NCBI GenBank assembly: GCA_030761205.1
Contig: JAULJL010000017.1
Span: 3,420,001-3,484,000 of the forward strand
Source: Fremontodendron californicum
Lineage: Eukaryota; Streptophyta; Magnoliopsida; Malvales; Malvaceae
Length of the DNA stretch: 64,000 bases
Direction: 5' to 3'
The notes under the pieces were generated by a model. That model had not been told where the DNA came from. It made no database searches and was given only the letters and a program-made list of their open reading frames with translations. The position numbers and the translations under genes were made by a program. Of the stretch, positions 44,700-57,450 are shown in pieces. Within the stretch, counting starts at the first letter, position 1; the number at the start of each line of letters is the position of its first letter.

Positions 44700-45965
44700 T
44701 TTCAGCTATTAACATTAAAATAAATAAATAAATAAATAAAGCAATTAAAACCCAATCCATATAAAGATTTACAACAATATCGAGACTAGAAATGAAAAGG
44801 AAATTCTTCGAAATCTCTTGAAGGAAAAAAATTTCCGAAGAAAAAATCAAGAAAAGAGAGGGAAAGGCAGAGAATTACCTGAGAGTGAGAGATGAAATCT
44901 GGGAATTATTGGTTCTCGGCAAGCTGTGCAGCGCCGCGCTCAAAGCAAGTGATGCTAGGGTTTCTCTTCGACTTCGAGAAAAGGGGTTTAAAAAAAAAAG
45001 TGTAAATTGGGCTCCTACGATTTCTAAGGCCCATTTAACCAAACTGGCCCGTATTCGATATGAGGCCTCGGAACGGTTCTTTTCCGGGAACAGCGGATGT
45101 CAAATGAGAATATATCATTTCATATTTCTTTTTTCATTTTTCATTTCAGTCTTAAAATTTTTATAAATAAACATTCTATCTTAAAAAATTAGTTTTTCAA
45201 TTATTGTTTAAACAGAAACATTGAAAATATACTTAGCTGACATATAATGAAAACATGTCAATGTCATTTTATTAATTTAAAAAATATTAAAAAACTATTT
45301 GAAAAAAAAAAAACCATCCTCTTCTAAAAGATTAAAAAGTTTATTTTTTATTTTTTTTTCTTCTCTCACTAAACCAATAACCTTTTTTCATTTCTCACTA
45401 AACCAACAGCATCCCTTCTATTTTCAGATTGTTACTTTCATCTTTCGAAGCATAGCATAAGCCAGAGGGGGCCTTGGCCCCCAAAGATTTTTTAAAATCC
45501 TTTGGTGTATGTATATATTTATATGTATTTATATATTAAATTAAATTGATCCCTCAAAATATTTTTTTTATTTTTTGTTTATAACTTAATTTTATGTATT
45601 ATTATTTTTTTAAAATTTAAAATTACATTATTATTTATCTTTTTATTTTATCCATCAATTATTATTCATAAACTCTTTAAATTAATTGGTTTGTTCTAAA
45701 TATTAAGTCACAATCATGTGAACTTAAATTAACTTTCTAAATGTTAGCTTTAATAAGACTTCAACAAAGTATTTTAAAATCATATTTTTCTTTTTACTAC
45801 TTCTTGTTGTTACATCCATGTAGCTTTCTTCTTCTATTTTTCGGTTTCAAATTCAATCAACTTTGTTTGTAAATTGTGCTTGTCAACGTTTGAGTTATCA
45901 AATTTAAAAATTAAGATCCTAGTAAAACTCTCAAAAATTAAGATCCTAGTACCCTTTTACATGGT
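44700..45965. other. P1 upstream region and AT-rich spacer
   Basis: 44700-44990 is the 5' leader and promoter of the P1 gene, including a CT/GA-rich leader and the ribosomal-gene-like motif AGGCCCATTT (45028-45037). Farther right is AT-rich DNA with a strong GGGGGCC/GGCCCCC hairpin at 45467-45482, often seen at ends of plant repeats, and a direct repeat AAAAATTAAGATCCTAGTA (about 45905 and 45932). No gene. Confidence 0.5.
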
Positions 45966-45969
45966 GTAT

Positions 45970-46110
45970 TGTTCTGTAACTTTTTAGTATGTTTTGATGT
46001 ATTCTGTTTTCTGGGTGTTATAGGGTATTCTGTTTTTTGGGTGTTTATATGGTGATGTAGCCCGACAAACTGGGAAGATCTTACTATCAATAAAATCATT
46101 TTGGCTTAGA
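45970..46110 (+). mobile_element. Probable 5'-truncated LINE 3' end
   Basis: A short GT-rich segment ending CAATAAAATCATTTTGGCTTAG and a run of A (46110-46118) resembles a retrotransposed 3' end. Target duplications were not found, so the call is tentative. Confidence 0.35.
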
Positions 46111-46411
46111 AAAAAAAAACTACTCCCAAAAATCTCATTTTGTTGATTAATAGGTATGCTAACTTTTATCTTCATTTTTTTTATATTATAAATCCACTTG
46201 TTATTTTTGTCATTGTCAATATTCTTACAAAGCAATATGTATGGCTAATGTTAAAATTTTTGTGATTAGTCCAAAACTTTATATATTTTTGTTGTTAATT
46301 TTTGTTATAATACAATATTATATTGATTAGTTTGTGACCTATGCGATGCATAAATTAGTTTTATTTATTTAAATATGTGTTAACACACAACTTAAGATTT
46401 GTTGTAAGAAA

Positions 46412-46680
46412 CTCACTTATGATACAATTTAAAATTGAATAAACACTTGATGCTAAAAATAATAAATAGTTGATAATATTAATTTTGTAAAAATATTTTA
46501 AAATTAATGAGTTGATAAGATATAATCTTATTTATACTTGTAAAATCACTTAATATACAATTTAAAAATGGAACAAACACTTACTGCTAAAAATACTAAA
46601 TAGTTGATAATGTTAATTTTTTAAAAAATATTATAAAGTTAATGAGTTGATAAGATATAATCTTATTTATATTTGTCTTA
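46412..46680. repeat. Tandem duplication of about 132 bp
   Basis: Two adjacent similar units (46412-46543 and 46544-46680) share ACAATTTAAAA, AACACTTA/GCTGCTAAAAATA, TAAATAGTTGATAAT and TTAATGAGTTGATAAGATATAATCTTATTTATA. They differ by several substitutions, so the duplication is old. No ORF. Confidence 0.85.
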
Positions 46681-46839
46681 TGCAAAAAAAAATGTCCACG
46701 TAAGTAAAATTTATCATGTAAGCATGTACTTTGTTTTATTTATATATATATATGATTTGCCTTAACTATTTAAGACATACCTCAAATGAAATATATATAT
46801 ATATATCTGGTAATATTAGATATGACACGATTACACGAC

Positions 46840-46975
46840 ACGAAAAAACACGAAAAAATAACACGAACTCGACACGAATACACGAATGTTTCAAAATCTA
46901 TATAATATGAATTATTAATGTATCAAATACGATTAAACGAATGTTTCAAAATCTATATAATACGAATTATTATTA
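46840..46975 (-). repeat. Relative of the 5-kb degenerate repeat, reverse orientation
   Basis: CACGAA-rich sequence with two copies of CGAATGTTTCAAAATCTATA (46883 and 46938) followed by TAATA(T/C)GAATTATTA. The reverse complement resembles the CGTGT/TATAAATTTATATAA units at 5085-5850. Confidence 0.5.
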
Positions 46976-47812
46976 TATCAAAAATTATATAAATATAAAA
47001 TACTTTAAACATGATTATGACATGCTAAAATACACGAACAAGATACAATACACAAATTGTCAAGTCTGTACATATATAGATTTAGTTTTTGAATTGGTCC
47101 CCTCAAAATCAAATATCAAGATCCGCCACTGTCAACCGCCACTTTAGGCCAAAAATTAAATATATAAACAAGTACTAAGCTATAAATACGCTAATTACCT
47201 TGAATTTTTTTCAAAAAATATAACTTAAATTTTTTTTTAAGAGCTGAAAGTTGTATGATGAAGGCATACGACAAACATCTATATATTGCTTTAAGTTTTT
47301 TTTTTTTTTGTTTTGTTTTTGAAAAAAAACTAATCTGAAAAAAACAAAGAATAGGTGATGATGACATGGAACCAATTATGACGATGTATGATTTATTTTG
47401 AATTTTTGAATTTTTATAATTTTTTTTAGAGAACAAAAACTTTTTTGAAAACAAAACTAACATAAAAAAACAGCATTTACTAAAAGTAAAGAAGATGTTT
47501 CTTTTGTGAAGAAAATGGACGATTTTGTACCATTATAAGGACAACATTAAATTAAAAAATGTTGCTAAGATACTTACCAAACCATCTCTAACAAAGAGAA
47601 GTGGATTTCAGACCAATTGAGAATGTGACGCCTTCAGCCAAGCAACATGTTGGCTGGGCCATCTTGGACTATTGCACAAAATACTATTATAGAAAACTAA
47701 AATAGAGAATCCACGTAATTATTCATGCAATCATTTTTAAAAATAATATTCAATAAATTTGAATTCAAATCTAAACACCTATAATTTTTTTCTCAATGTT
47801 TAAACTACGATC

Positions 47813-47818
<6 letters not shown>

Positions 47819-47857
<39 letters not shown>
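47819..47857. repeat. (TA)n microsatellite
   Basis: About 19 uninterrupted TA repeats. Confidence 0.95.
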
Positions 47858-47859
<2 letters not shown>

Positions 47860-47861
<2 letters not shown>

Positions 47862-49389
47862 CTAAAACAGATATTGACCCAGCACTAAAAATCCTTGAAA
47901 CCAAACAGCCCTTGAGAAAAAATTGATGAAAAAAAAATCTTTCCTACTGATCATTCCTCAACAATGACTTTGATGACATGTTGAACAATTACCCTTTTTA
48001 AATGTTTTGGAACCGTCGGTCCAACTTCATTGATGCAACTTTAAGTTATATATTTTGGAACAATTGCCGAAAATATAAGAGAAGCCAAAAAAGCATCCGT
48101 TTATTAATTGGAGGATGCAAAAGCTATATATAGCAGTATTTCTCCTAGTTTTTCTTTTGACACACTTCAGAATTCAGATTATTTGTTGGAAGACAATATT
48201 CTTACAATTTGTTGGATTTCTTTTCCCATCATTTCTATGGAAGAAACTTTTCCAGGCTTTCATTGAATTGGAAGGATCAGAAGTCAGAACTCAGAGGCAT
48301 GATATGATACAAACCAGCATGCTTGACTCTGAAAAGAAGAAAAAGGTATACCCATCCATTGACGTCTTTCTGTGAGATGATATCCCCTTGGATTCCAGTT
48401 TCCAAACACATGCATTGAACCCCAAAAGTGATGATCATGGAAAAGAAGGATTTGATCGATTATATAATAATAATAATAATAATAAAAACACTGAAAGCGA
48501 AAGATGAAAGACAAAAGAGGTGATTATCTGTAAAAAAAAAAAGAAGAAAGAAATTACCATCTTATTATCCTAAGTCCTAACTAATCCTATCTTTGAAAAG
48601 TATCAATCATGAATGATGAACTAAAAGAAATAATTAAAAGTTAAATGGGTGAGCTATCCGAGCTCGCCCTTTTTCTTGACCAATAAATCAAATTTGGGTT
48701 CAAAGATACAAAATCAATCTTCTGAACCACTTGCTACAAGTATGAACAAGACTGTCATCGGATGCTCTCTGCAATCGAGACAAAATCATCTAATAATTGG
48801 TGTCTAAGGTAGAATCCAAAGCCAATATTTAGTTTCCACCTTATGCAAATACATGAATGAATATGATTTCCTTCTCCTAATGCTAACAACCTATATGGGT
48901 CCGACTCTTCATTTTTCTTGAAGTACTCATCTCCGACATCCGTATCTGACGCATATCCGGACATGAGTATGGGGATATAATCCTCCAAGAACCCTCCAAA
49001 TACATGAAAATCTTGGAAAAACTTGAACATACCCATGTCGGACACATACCCATATCCGACACTCACACACGAGTCCGAGTAACATAGCTAATAACTAATT
49101 AAGACTCTCCCTACTCTCCTAGACCAAACATGTATAATGAATTGGTGACAGTTAGTGGAGCGAGCTTTACATCTAAAACGCCCGTTCCATGAGTGAACAA
49201 TCCCCTACTGAAATTCTTTGAGTTCCATCTCTTGTTATGCTAGTTGATCAGACACGAAGCATCCTTCTTTTGAATCAGTAACTTTGTTGTATTCTTTTTC
49301 ATTCAAATGTTTCCATTTGCTCGACCTTTACTTCCCTTTCAAAAGATCTTGATTGTCTTGTGAAAGACACTGTATCCCCTCAACACAGA
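47860..49389. other. No recognisable gene
   Basis: Two ORFs of about 85 and 103 codons (48115-48375 and 48755-49066) have no family features. The latter overlaps a GTCCGA/GGATATG-rich stretch that ends CGAGTCCGAGTAACATAGCT, a type of sequence repeated in many plant genomes. Sequence near 49330-49389 is probably the 3' UTR of the RNA-binding protein gene. Confidence 0.45.
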
Positions 49390-51323
49390 TTAACTTGATG
49401 GTTTCTTTTCAGTAGGTGCCCCAGAAGCCTCTGAAGGACCTGGCCCCGTTCCCACCACCCCAGTTGTTGCTGTAGTTGCTGGGGGTAGTGGTGCTGTTGT
49501 TTTCGTCGTCTCCGTTGATGACATTGTTGTTGCTGCTGTTGCAGTTGCAGTTGCAGTTGCTGTAGTTGTTGCTGCAATACCTGCTGCATATTTTGTTTGA
49601 TAATTAACACCTGTTGCATTTTGCAATAAAGTTCTTCTTGCAATAGGTATTATTCACCAAGAGATTAACTGATTGAAAACTATTGTAAGAAATACTCTGA
49701 ATGTAATTTAGAGGTTGTGTAAAATAATCACCTGTGGTAGTTGCTGCCGTAGGCATTGAAGATGGAAGTGATAGGATTGCCGTCGAGCTATTCTGCTGAG
49801 GCAAATAAGGATATTGTACCATTTGGGGATATTGAACACCAAAACCATGAGCTTGGCTATTTTGTGCATATTGAGCATAAAATGGATAAAAATTATGAAA
49901 CATCCCCGGTGTCACTGATGCTCCGGTAGTGTAGTAAGGTGAAATTTGTTGACCTCCATAGAGACCATAATAGTTCTGCAAAACACCATCAAATTTAGCT
50001 AAAGCAATGTCAAGGAATTGATGGTGCATACTATTTCTTATCAATCTCTGTTTGTAAACACTAACCAAAGGATAAATACTGTCTTGTGAATATCCCGTAT
50101 ACCTGAAAGTAAACAAATAGAGACGAAAGAAAATAAATGAAACAATCAAGAGTACTAAAATGCATGTTAAATAAAATGCCATTGGAATCCGGAACTTAGC
50201 CGAATTGGTTCATGCAGCCACCCTAAGAGATGGTATCCAACAGGTTTCGGATTCGAATCCCAGCATCTCTAACTCGTTCGTCTATTTTCAACGGCCTCCT
50301 TTGTACCCAAAAAAAAAGAAAGAAATGCCATTGGATTTCATTTCTACAAAACTTGAACTCACCCATAAGCTGAGTAAGGAATTGAATATTGACCATTAGG
50401 TTGTTGGATATATGTTGATGAGGAACCATGATAACCAGGCGGCGCCATCAATCCAGGTGCTGGTCTAAACCGTCCTGCCCCTGCATTTAATCAATTCTTC
50501 CTAAATTAAATTGTTTTATACCTCTAGTTTTTAGATCCACATTTCATTTTATCAGATCACATCGACTTAACTCCTTATCTTGAGCTTGAAACATAAACCA
50601 ATATGAAAATGTTTTCCCAATATAGTCAAAAACACATCTTCAGAATGAATAAAAAAGGGGGATTTTGAACATTTGGAATATCATTATCAAACAATGACCC
50701 CTTTTTTTTCTCACCCAAATGTTGGAGTGAATATTCGCATGCAGGAGCATTTAACAATATGCATAAAGAGTTGATATTGAGATTAAGGAGATGGCATTTC
50801 AACAAGAATCAATACTAATAAAGAAGAGGAAATCAAGGGAAGAAAGAAAGAAACCATGTTGAGGAGTTGGTGGACGAGTCTTTTGTGCACCCAATGAAGC
50901 AAGATTGCAATTTGCCCTCCTTCCATCAATAATAGGAGAAGGGTTTTGACATGCTCTCATGGCTGCATCTGGATCCTTAAAGGTAACCTGGAAATGAAAA
51001 ATAATAAAAAAGAGAATCACTTTTCAATTGTCATATAGAATTTGATAACAAAGAAAATAAACAAGGCTTTTTTTTTTTTTTTTACAAAAAAGGGATCAAA
51101 AGCTTACAAAGCCATAACCCTTGGATCTCCCAGTATTCTTATCTGTGATTACAACAGCCTCAAGAATCTCTCCAAATTGCTCAAAATAACGCCTCATTGT
51201 ATCTCTTTGAGTTTCCCAAGCCAATCCACCAACAAAGATTTTTGTAAAAGTTGTGTCATTGAACTGCCCTGGGCCTGGATTGTTGTTAACACCCACCATG
51301 TGCAATTGTCTTTGTTGAGACAT
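49390..51323 (-). CDS. RRM RNA-binding protein (RBM24/ARP1-like)
   Basis: Six exons on minus: 51323-51108, 50987-50855, 50480-50363, 50102-50066, 49975-49732, 49610-49390. They join in frame to give 322 aa. One RRM occupies about residues 20-100, with RNP2 IFVGGLAW and RNP1 GRSKGYGFVTF (split by intron 1), then the IDGRRANCNLASLG segment typical of plant homologues of RBM24/38 and ARP1. Beyond it is a Tyr/Gln/Pro-rich low-complexity region and a Thr/Ala tail. An upstream in-frame ATG at 51347 (MGVCSVFYM) exists; the MSQQRQ start was preferred by family pattern. Intron 3 carries a SINE. Related proteins bind RNA and some respond to ABA; the specific target here is unknown. Confidence 0.92.
50187..50322 (+). 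mobile_element. tRNA-derived SINE with 13-bp TSD in the RRM gene intron
   Basis: Perfect direct repeats AAATGCCATTGGA at 50174-50186 and 50323-50335 flank a 136-bp insert. Pol III boxes: A-like TAGCCGAATTGG (near 50198) and B-like GGATTCGAATCCC (near 50247). It ends CCTTTGTACCC followed by an A-rich tail. The element lies antisense to the host gene. A diverged relative is at 60601-60700. Confidence 0.9.
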
Positions 51324-51329
51324 GTAGAA

Positions 51330-52070
51330 AACAGAGCAAACTCCCAAATAAAACAGGGAAATAGAGATTTAAAAAAATGTCTAAAAAAAAAACACAACCA
51401 CCCCAGAAGCCAAATATAGAGTGGTTAAAAAATGGTAAAAAAAAAAAAGGGGGACTTGATAGAGTAGAGCCGTTTGTTTGGATGATCACATCAATGATCA
51501 ATGAACCCAAAAGCTCTCTTTTCTCTTTGGCCTTCCTCAAGCACTCGTGTATCCTGTTTTTGTTTTTTTTTTTTTTGTTGATGTTCTTCTTTTTCTTCTT
51601 CTAGCTGTTGTTTTTCTAATGCTATAACTGCCACTTTTTCACAACCAAAACTCCTAAGATTCCTCAACAACGATACCCGCAACAGAAAATAATTACACGA
51701 AATATGTTTTAAAAAATACTATATTTTAAAATAAAAAATAAATTAAAAAAATAAGTAGGTAATTATTTTTTAAAATTAAAAAATATATTAAAAATGAATA
51801 ATTTTTTAAATATTTAAATATTTAAATACCTTAATTTAATTTTTACATAAATTTTTTAACAGAATTAATATATGACATTAATCCAATCAAACTTTTATAG
51901 TTAATATAGAAGAAGAAAAAAAATGAAAGACAAAAAAACCGCTAGTGGGCACCCACAACAGTAGTAGGCAAGGTTGTCCAATGAAAAATCAAAGACCAAA
52001 AACACAACCTCTTTTGCTGTATCACCACTTTCTCTCTCTTTGTATTACAACAAAGAATAACATATACATA
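51330..52070. other. RRM gene upstream region
   Basis: 5' leader and promoter of the RRM gene (CT-rich in gene sense, about 51380-51680), followed by AT-rich DNA. No separate gene. Confidence 0.5.
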
Positions 52071-52074
52071 TATT

Positions 52075-52465
52075 ATTACTAACGATTTTGTTAACAAATG
52101 TTTTAAGAATATTTTTTAAGGTTATTATATGTGATAATATTTTCACCCAATCTATTAAAAATGATTAATAAAATTATCAATTTTATAATTAATATAATAT
52201 TTTTACTATAAATAATAGATTAAATAATCTTAAAGAGTGCCGCCCTAAAGACACTTGTTAGCAAAATCTTATTATTAATATATAAATTTTACTAACGAAT
52301 ATTTTTAAAGTATTTTTTAAGAATATAATTAATATATTATTTATAATAATATTATTATATTAAATAAAATAAAATATTTTATAATTTTCAATATATTAAA
52401 TAAAATATTATTATATATAATTTAAAAAAAAAAATTAAAACATTCATTAACAAAATCTTTAATAT
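52075..52465. repeat. Pair of AT-rich MITEs, adjacent or nested
   Basis: ACTAACGATTTTGTTAACAA at 52080-52099 is mirrored by GTTAGCAAAATCTTATTAT (about 52258-52276) and again by CATTAACAAAATCTTTAATA near 52446. A middle copy, TTTTACTAACGAATATTTTT (near 52287), starts a second unit. This is the pattern of two related TIR elements side by side. Confidence 0.6.
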
Positions 52466-52469
52466 ATAT

Positions 52470-55436
52470 CTATAGCGCGTGGGAGGGAATCCTTAGCATC
52501 TGCTTCGCTGTATTCAACCCTCCGTTTTCCTTTCTCTGTTCTCCCTCTTCCTATTGCATGTTCTATTTCTGCCATTTATGGGTCTTTGCAATACCATTCA
52601 TTTTCATTCGTACACTTTCTTTCTTTTCTCTTTCTCCCTTTATAAACTGTTTGGCTCCGTTAAACTCCCTTCCTCTGCACCTGCAGCTATTCCCTTAACC
52701 GAAAAAGTACAGGTCTTGGAATTGAGGTTATGTTTGGTGGGCCAAAACTTCCTGGCACAACCTTCTAAATTCAACCCCCGCTCCTTTTTTTTCTTCTTCT
52801 TTTAATTCATTATTTTGGATAAATAGTAATAAATTAAGGAGGGTAACAGTTAATAATTACTCACCATGGCCACCCATTGTTTTTCTTGGATAAATAGGAC
52901 AATTTCTCCTATTTGAACCCCCCCCCCTTTGGCCTTGAATTATCAGTGATCACCCTACAGCTCCGCTCAGCTGCATAATTGAACATTTGCAAAAACAAGA
53001 AAAGAGAGAGAAAAGTGTACATAATTAGTGTTTTGTCCCATTGTCCATCAATCAAACCCATCCTAACTTCATCTAAACATTATCCACTGACATGCCTTCC
53101 CATTTTGACAACAAGGGTCCCCTCTGCTGTTTTTTTGCAAAAAAAAAAAAAAAAATTAAAATATCACTATAATGAAACAAAGAAGTTAAATTTTTTTAAC
53201 ATAAAAGAAAATAATGGCACAAATTAGAGTTTCTAATGTAGCAATCCTCAATGGGTTAAATTTGTCTTTTCCTTCCCTAATTGTCAACCATTCTTATATA
53301 ACAAAATGGTAAAAAGAATGATAAATCCTAAATAAGGATTAGAGGAGGAGAAAGAAAGAACAGGGTGAAAAGGGACTTGATTTTTACCAGATAGTAGTAG
53401 TAATTAAAAAAATCTCTGGAACCTAAATCATGACAGTCGCTACCACACCAACGGCTTTGGACTGTCTGGAGTTTGGTCAAATCTATTCTGTTTTTTAACA
53501 TTTTTTTTATATAATTTATTTAGCACTTTTCTGTTTTCAGATTTGTTTTTTTATTTTATATTTACTCTAGGGTTTGTCGACTCTCTTGGCGGCTACTAGC
53601 CTAGTACACACAGGCACAGGCTGAGCTTGGGGGAATGGGAATGTGTTTCTTTAGGGTATGAAAACTGAGGGTCGTCTTCTTCACCTGTTTCCAAAAGAGT
53701 TGATAATGACAGCAGATCCTATTCTGAATTTTCTTTTGGTAAGTTTAGATACACTCATAAATCCTAAATCCCTCCTTAATTCTAATTTATTAGGAGTAAT
53801 CTGATACATAGCCACAGCTCAATGATTCCCTCAGTAACTATCATACTTTTATTTTTATCACAATGTTTTTCTTTTTGTCTATTCTGATAAAAATTACTCA
53901 TAGTATACAAGTAGAGTTGTTCATAGATTATTCATTTAGCTTGATAAGCTCAATCTGAATCGGCCAAATTTAGATAAGATTTTGTAATTTATGTTGAGGT
54001 GGATCATTCGAATTATTATTAATCAATAAAAATATTTTTATTTAAATTTAATTATAAAAAATAAAAAATATTTTAATATTTTAAATAATAAAAAAGGTTT
54101 TCAAGTTCTTCAAACAGTTTGGACAAATAATTTTTTTTTACTATTCAAACCTTGACACATGGACACTATATACAAGTCCTTGTAAAATCTTAACTTAAAA
54201 AAGATGATATTTGAAAATTACCACTCATCCCAATAAATAATACTTAAAGAAACAAATAAATTAGTATAATAACTATATACATATATGATAACATTTTAAT
54301 GTGTTTGTTGAAATTTATTTCATTACCAATAAATAAAATTATAAAATTAATTTTATTTTTCATCAAAAGTTCATTATTAGAAGGAAATGTTCAACGGAAA
54401 TAAAAACACATATATACAAATAACTAATTTTTTCTCTTATGAACTTTTTCCAACTTAAAAAAGTCGGCTTAAAAAAATATCATTACAACAGTTATATGTA
54501 CATTTATATGTATATAACATTTTCTTATTAAAAAGTTTACAACATGATAATAAAAGTGAAAGGTCCAACCGCATATATAATTACATAAAACTTTCTTTTG
54601 TTGCATGCATGTGGAGATTATTATTATGATTCTAAGATGTCTACCCGTTGTAGTCAACTTGGCAGTTGCATAATATTATTGAAAAATGTTAATTAGTATC
54701 ATTCGACATTGATTAATATGATATTTTAAAAAATATATATATAAATAATAATTTTTTTAAAATTTAATAAAAATAATATATTAAATATATTTTTAAATAA
54801 TAATTAAATAATATTTAATCAATATTTATAAACACCGATTAATTAAAATATTTTTATAATGAAAAAGAACTGTTCATTTTCCAATCAATGAATTGCTTCT
54901 ATATATTTTTATTGACCATGCACTTTAATCTTTGAAATTTTTGTGGTGGGGATGTTATTTATGCGTATAAATGATACCAATAAATTTTTTCTTCAAAACT
55001 GCATAAGGTGAAGAATAAAGAACAGATTTGACTCATGATTGCCAAATTTAGGCCCAAATTTTGTAAAGATTAAGAAAAAATGATTGGAGGAGACGATCTA
55101 ATAGTATTTGCTTTTATGCTTCAAATTTATTCAAATTGTTGTGCATGCCCCCATTTGAATTCTTCCCACTAAGAGGGCCAAATCGAGTATCATCTTTTAA
55201 GTGCATTCTCATTCAATTAGTCGAACATAAAAAGATATTAATTTATTCCTAAAGTTTGAATTATCTTCAATTTACATTATCAAATAAAAACAAAATTAAA
55301 TATCACGTCAGTTTTTTTAACAGTTTTCGTTGCGTTACTTTTTTACTTCAATTTAAAAAGTACAAGACTAAATTACTCAATTTTATAGTAGATGGACTAA
55401 TTTGCATTAGATGGTATAGTACAGGACTTCCCAGGT
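52470..55436. other. Gene-free interval
   Basis: No domain-bearing ORF. CT-rich sequence at 52520-52690 and mixed sequence at 53570-53720 could be transcribed leaders, but no coding exon was recognised. From 54000 the DNA is AT-rich with TTAAAAAATATATA-type MITE-like runs (54690-54850). Confidence 0.5.
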
Positions 55437-55700
55437 AGAGGTGCTCATGAGCCGGACTGCTGCCCGAATTTTTTTTTCCTTATCCAGGCCTGACCCGTCG
55501 ATCCATATTTATTGTTCATATACATTAAGAAATATATATTTTATTTTATTTTATATATTTTTATAATTAAATTTAATAAATATTTTTTTATGTGAACAGT
55601 TATTCGAACCTAACCGAACCAGATCGATCTGAATCATTAAAATACTTGTTCAAATCCGATTCAATACGGGTCGAGCTCCAACCGGACTGTGAGCAGGTCT
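55437..55700. mobile_element. Short hAT-like MITE
   Basis: Ends AGAGGTGCTCATGAGCCGGA (left) and CCGGACTGTGAGCAGGTCTA (right) form imperfect inverted repeats of the (A)GGTGCTCA type. Internal GAACCTAACCGAACC. Target duplication not clear. Confidence 0.55.
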
Positions 55701-56619
55701 ATTTTAAATCATAACAAGAGAAAAAAGGAAAAAGAAAAAATTATTTTCATAAACATCTTCGAAAAACTAACACAAACATTTATTTAAAAAATTTTGGAAG
55801 AATTAGAATGGAAAACAATATATATATATATATATATGTAAGTAGCATGAAAATTCGAGACTCAGAAAAAGTGCAAGAAAGATGTTATTGGAGGGTGGCT
55901 TGGAGACAAGCAAGCCGAGCTGAGACATTGGAAAAGTCTAACTTAGTCTTAAAAAAGTAAAATGTGGAATTCATCCACATGAAGGCTGCAAAAACAAACC
56001 GGCCGGCGGGCAGGCAGTCTAGCGTCAGAGCCTGGCACATGCAACTCGCCAGTGCTTTCCATTATTATCTTCGATTTTTGCTTCATCACAATTTTTTTTT
56101 TTGCAGGCCGTTGGATGGTGGTTTCGTATATATGTGAAGGGAAATCTGAGGGTAAATAGAGAAGGATGGTGCATTTTTAAAATTGGGAGATAACGTAGGT
56201 GATTGGTGGGTGGAGGGGGTGGTCGGCCCCTGCATGTCATGAGTGCGAGCGCGTGACTGTAACGTGGGGGACATATTTTTTTTTTCTTTCCTATGACTTT
56301 GCATTATCCGTTCCACTATATTCCTATTATTTTCTTTCTCTTTTAAATTACAATATATTGTGATTTTGCTGTCAATTTCTTGACACTTAGCAAATTTTAA
56401 CTGAAATTATCTCATTAATTAGTGGTAGAATTTTTAAATTTTATAAAAAAGAATAATTGGATAAGACATACTTTTAATATATATATTGTACTTTCATTAT
56501 TAAAATGTTCTAATTTAGGTTGTAAGTGCAAAATTTCAAATTCTAATTATTATCCATATGTGCGAAGATATTTGTTAAAATAAATATTTATAAAAAAAAT
56601 TATAATTAATTATATTATT
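55701..56619. other. Gene-free interval
   Basis: AT-rich spacer with a TA repeat (55820-55837) and a GC-richer block at 55998-56270. No coding feature was recognised on either strand. Confidence 0.45.
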
Positions 56620-56805
56620 TTTATGGATTTATATTTGATACACTGTCAATGTATAAGTATATACATTGACAGTGAATCCTACAATAACAACTCATTAAAA
56701 ATTTAACCATACTCTTACAATTTAACTTTTAACAGGTAGCATCGTAGAATGCATTGTCAGTGCATAAACTTATACACTGACAGTGCATAAATATAAATCT
56801 TATTT
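56620..56805. repeat. MITE with double-hairpin structure
   Basis: The outer arms GATTTATATTTGATACACTG (left) and CAGTGCATAAATATAAATC (right) are inverted. Each side also contains its own inner hairpin: CACTGTCAATGTATA/TATACATTGACAGTG (56640-56673) and CATTGTCAGTGCATA/TATACACTGACAGTG (56752-56785). Confidence 0.7.
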
Positions 56806-57049
56806 TTATTAAATTTTAATAAAAATTTTACATTAATTGAAAATTTTATGAATTTTTAAAAAATACCGATTAATGTTTTTCTTTTCTGAATATCAGCTTA
56901 AGTTTTTTACCAACCTTATAAGAATCAATTGTTCATTGGTAAAACTATTTTGTTCTTACAAATGAGCTATTAGTTCAATGGTATTAAAGTCGGCTCAAAA
57001 ATCGAATTTGAATCCAATCATAATCCAAAAACTAAAAAAAAAAAGAAAC

Positions 57050-57450
57050 TGTTTTTTTCTTGAAATTATATTACGTTACATCCATAATGTGGGCAGACAA
57101 ACAGTAATATGTAAGCCATAGACCTTAGCTTACAAGGGTAGGGTTTAGGACTAAGGAGGGGCCTGCAATAGGCAGAAAGTACCTGTAAGGCTATAACTGC
57201 CAGCATTTTGACCTAACGGGCCCAGCTGTTGGAACCTGAGAACCCAAAATTGAATGCCTTCAAATTATGGTTTTGACTCCAAAACATTTTCTGACTGAGT
57301 CACCCAAGCTTCTATGATTTCTGGAGCTAATTTGCCAATCCTTATAACCGAATACCATTTGTCAAACCCAAAATAGAGCACGGCATTTCTACCATACTGG
57401 GAGCTATCAAAACCAGCTAAGAATAATTCATTTAATTCTTTCGGAAAAAA
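57050..57450. other. Unclassified GC-richer island, possibly retrotransposed
   Basis: The block differs in composition from its AT-rich surroundings and ends on plus with TTTAATTCTTTCGG then eight A, as a retrocopy or LINE 3' end would. On minus a 57-codon reading (KELNELFLAGFDSSQYGRN...ending ESKP stop at 57272) is open but starts at the edge and has no family I recognise. Confidence 0.35.

Noticed and set aside
48755..49066. 103-aa hypothetical protein
   Set aside because: No domain or exon context, and it overlaps a GTCCGA-type repeated sequence.
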